NCBI GenBank assembly: GCA_017404205.1
Contig: JAFRCV010000010.1
Span: forward strand, 1-33,234
Source of the DNA: Erysipelotrichaceae bacterium
GTDB taxonomy: Bacteria > Bacillota_I > Bacilli_A > Erysipelotrichales > Erysipelotrichaceae
DNA: 33,234 bases
Direction: 5' to 3'
Both the position numbers and the translations under genes were made by a program. Shown piece by piece: positions 33,173 through 33,234 of the stretch (position 1 is the stretch's first letter; every line of letters begins with the position of its first letter). Under the pieces are notes generated by a model, which did not search any database, had not been told where the DNA came from, and worked only from the letters and a program-made list of their open reading frames with translations.

Positions 33173-33234
33173 TGTTTTATTAACTATGATAAGTAACTAT
33201 ATTTGTTTTAATTAGTTCTATTTTTGGGTATATT

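Noticed and set aside
1-33234. Reassigned UGA codon (Mycoplasma code)
   Set aside because: Genes end in UGA (for example rsmH at 30573 and the PBP at 33089), no in-frame UGA occurs in conserved genes, and UGG is used for conserved Trp.

Overview
The window reads as chromosomal DNA of a low-GC Gram-positive bacterium, most likely an Erysipelotrichia- or Mollicutes-related member of the Bacillota. Supporting signs are strong AT bias, AGGAGG-type ribosome binding sites, T-box leaders on valS and thrS, a ThrRS without its TGS domain, a PASTA-domain division PBP and a Mollicutes-like MraZ operator. UGA is a normal stop and UGG encodes Trp, so this is not a Mycoplasma code. No tRNA, rRNA, insertion sequence, phage gene or CRISPR array was seen.

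Layout. 1-1663: 3' part of a repetitive, membrane-anchored surface protein, then a bidirectional terminator. 1733-3064 (minus): three-domain flavodiiron protein/rubredoxin. 3133-4744: DUF3196-like protein and a prepilin peptidase. 4856-9603: tig, lon, ysxC and an exported NlpC/P60-like protein. 9646-15161: a branched-chain amino acid ABC transporter operon (livJHMGF plus a CBS-CBS-ACT protein), preceded by a leader that looks like a ribosome-mediated attenuator with an Ile/Val/Leu-rich leader peptide. 15198-17989: T-box and valS. 18106-18405: an alanine/lysine/proline histone-H1-like protein behind a strong promoter. 18524-18919: mscL. 18938-22501: T-box, thrS and two ABC transporter components. 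22506-24191 (minus): proS. 24276-27606: an IMP dehydrogenase of the Tritrichomonas foetus type followed by two unrecognised genes. 27722-29098: COG2509-type FAD oxidoreductase. 29159-33165: start of the division cluster (mraZ, rsmH, ftsL-like, PASTA PBP), ended by a strong terminator.

How the genes work together. Much of the window concerns amino-acid supply and its sensing: liv import, valS and thrS under T-boxes with Val (GTA) and Thr (ACT) specifiers, and proS without one. The most unusual signal is the liv leader (9689-9856). A 32-codon ORF that is half Ile/Val/Leu stops two bases before a potential antiterminator stem, which is mutually exclusive with an intrinsic terminator just ahead of livJ. 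This is the arrangement of enterobacterial ilv/leu attenuators, found here on a Gram-positive transporter operon. Other points of interest are the IMPDH, the Lys-rich protein, the unknown gene pair at 25779-27606, and an ABC transporter that appears to read through from thrS.
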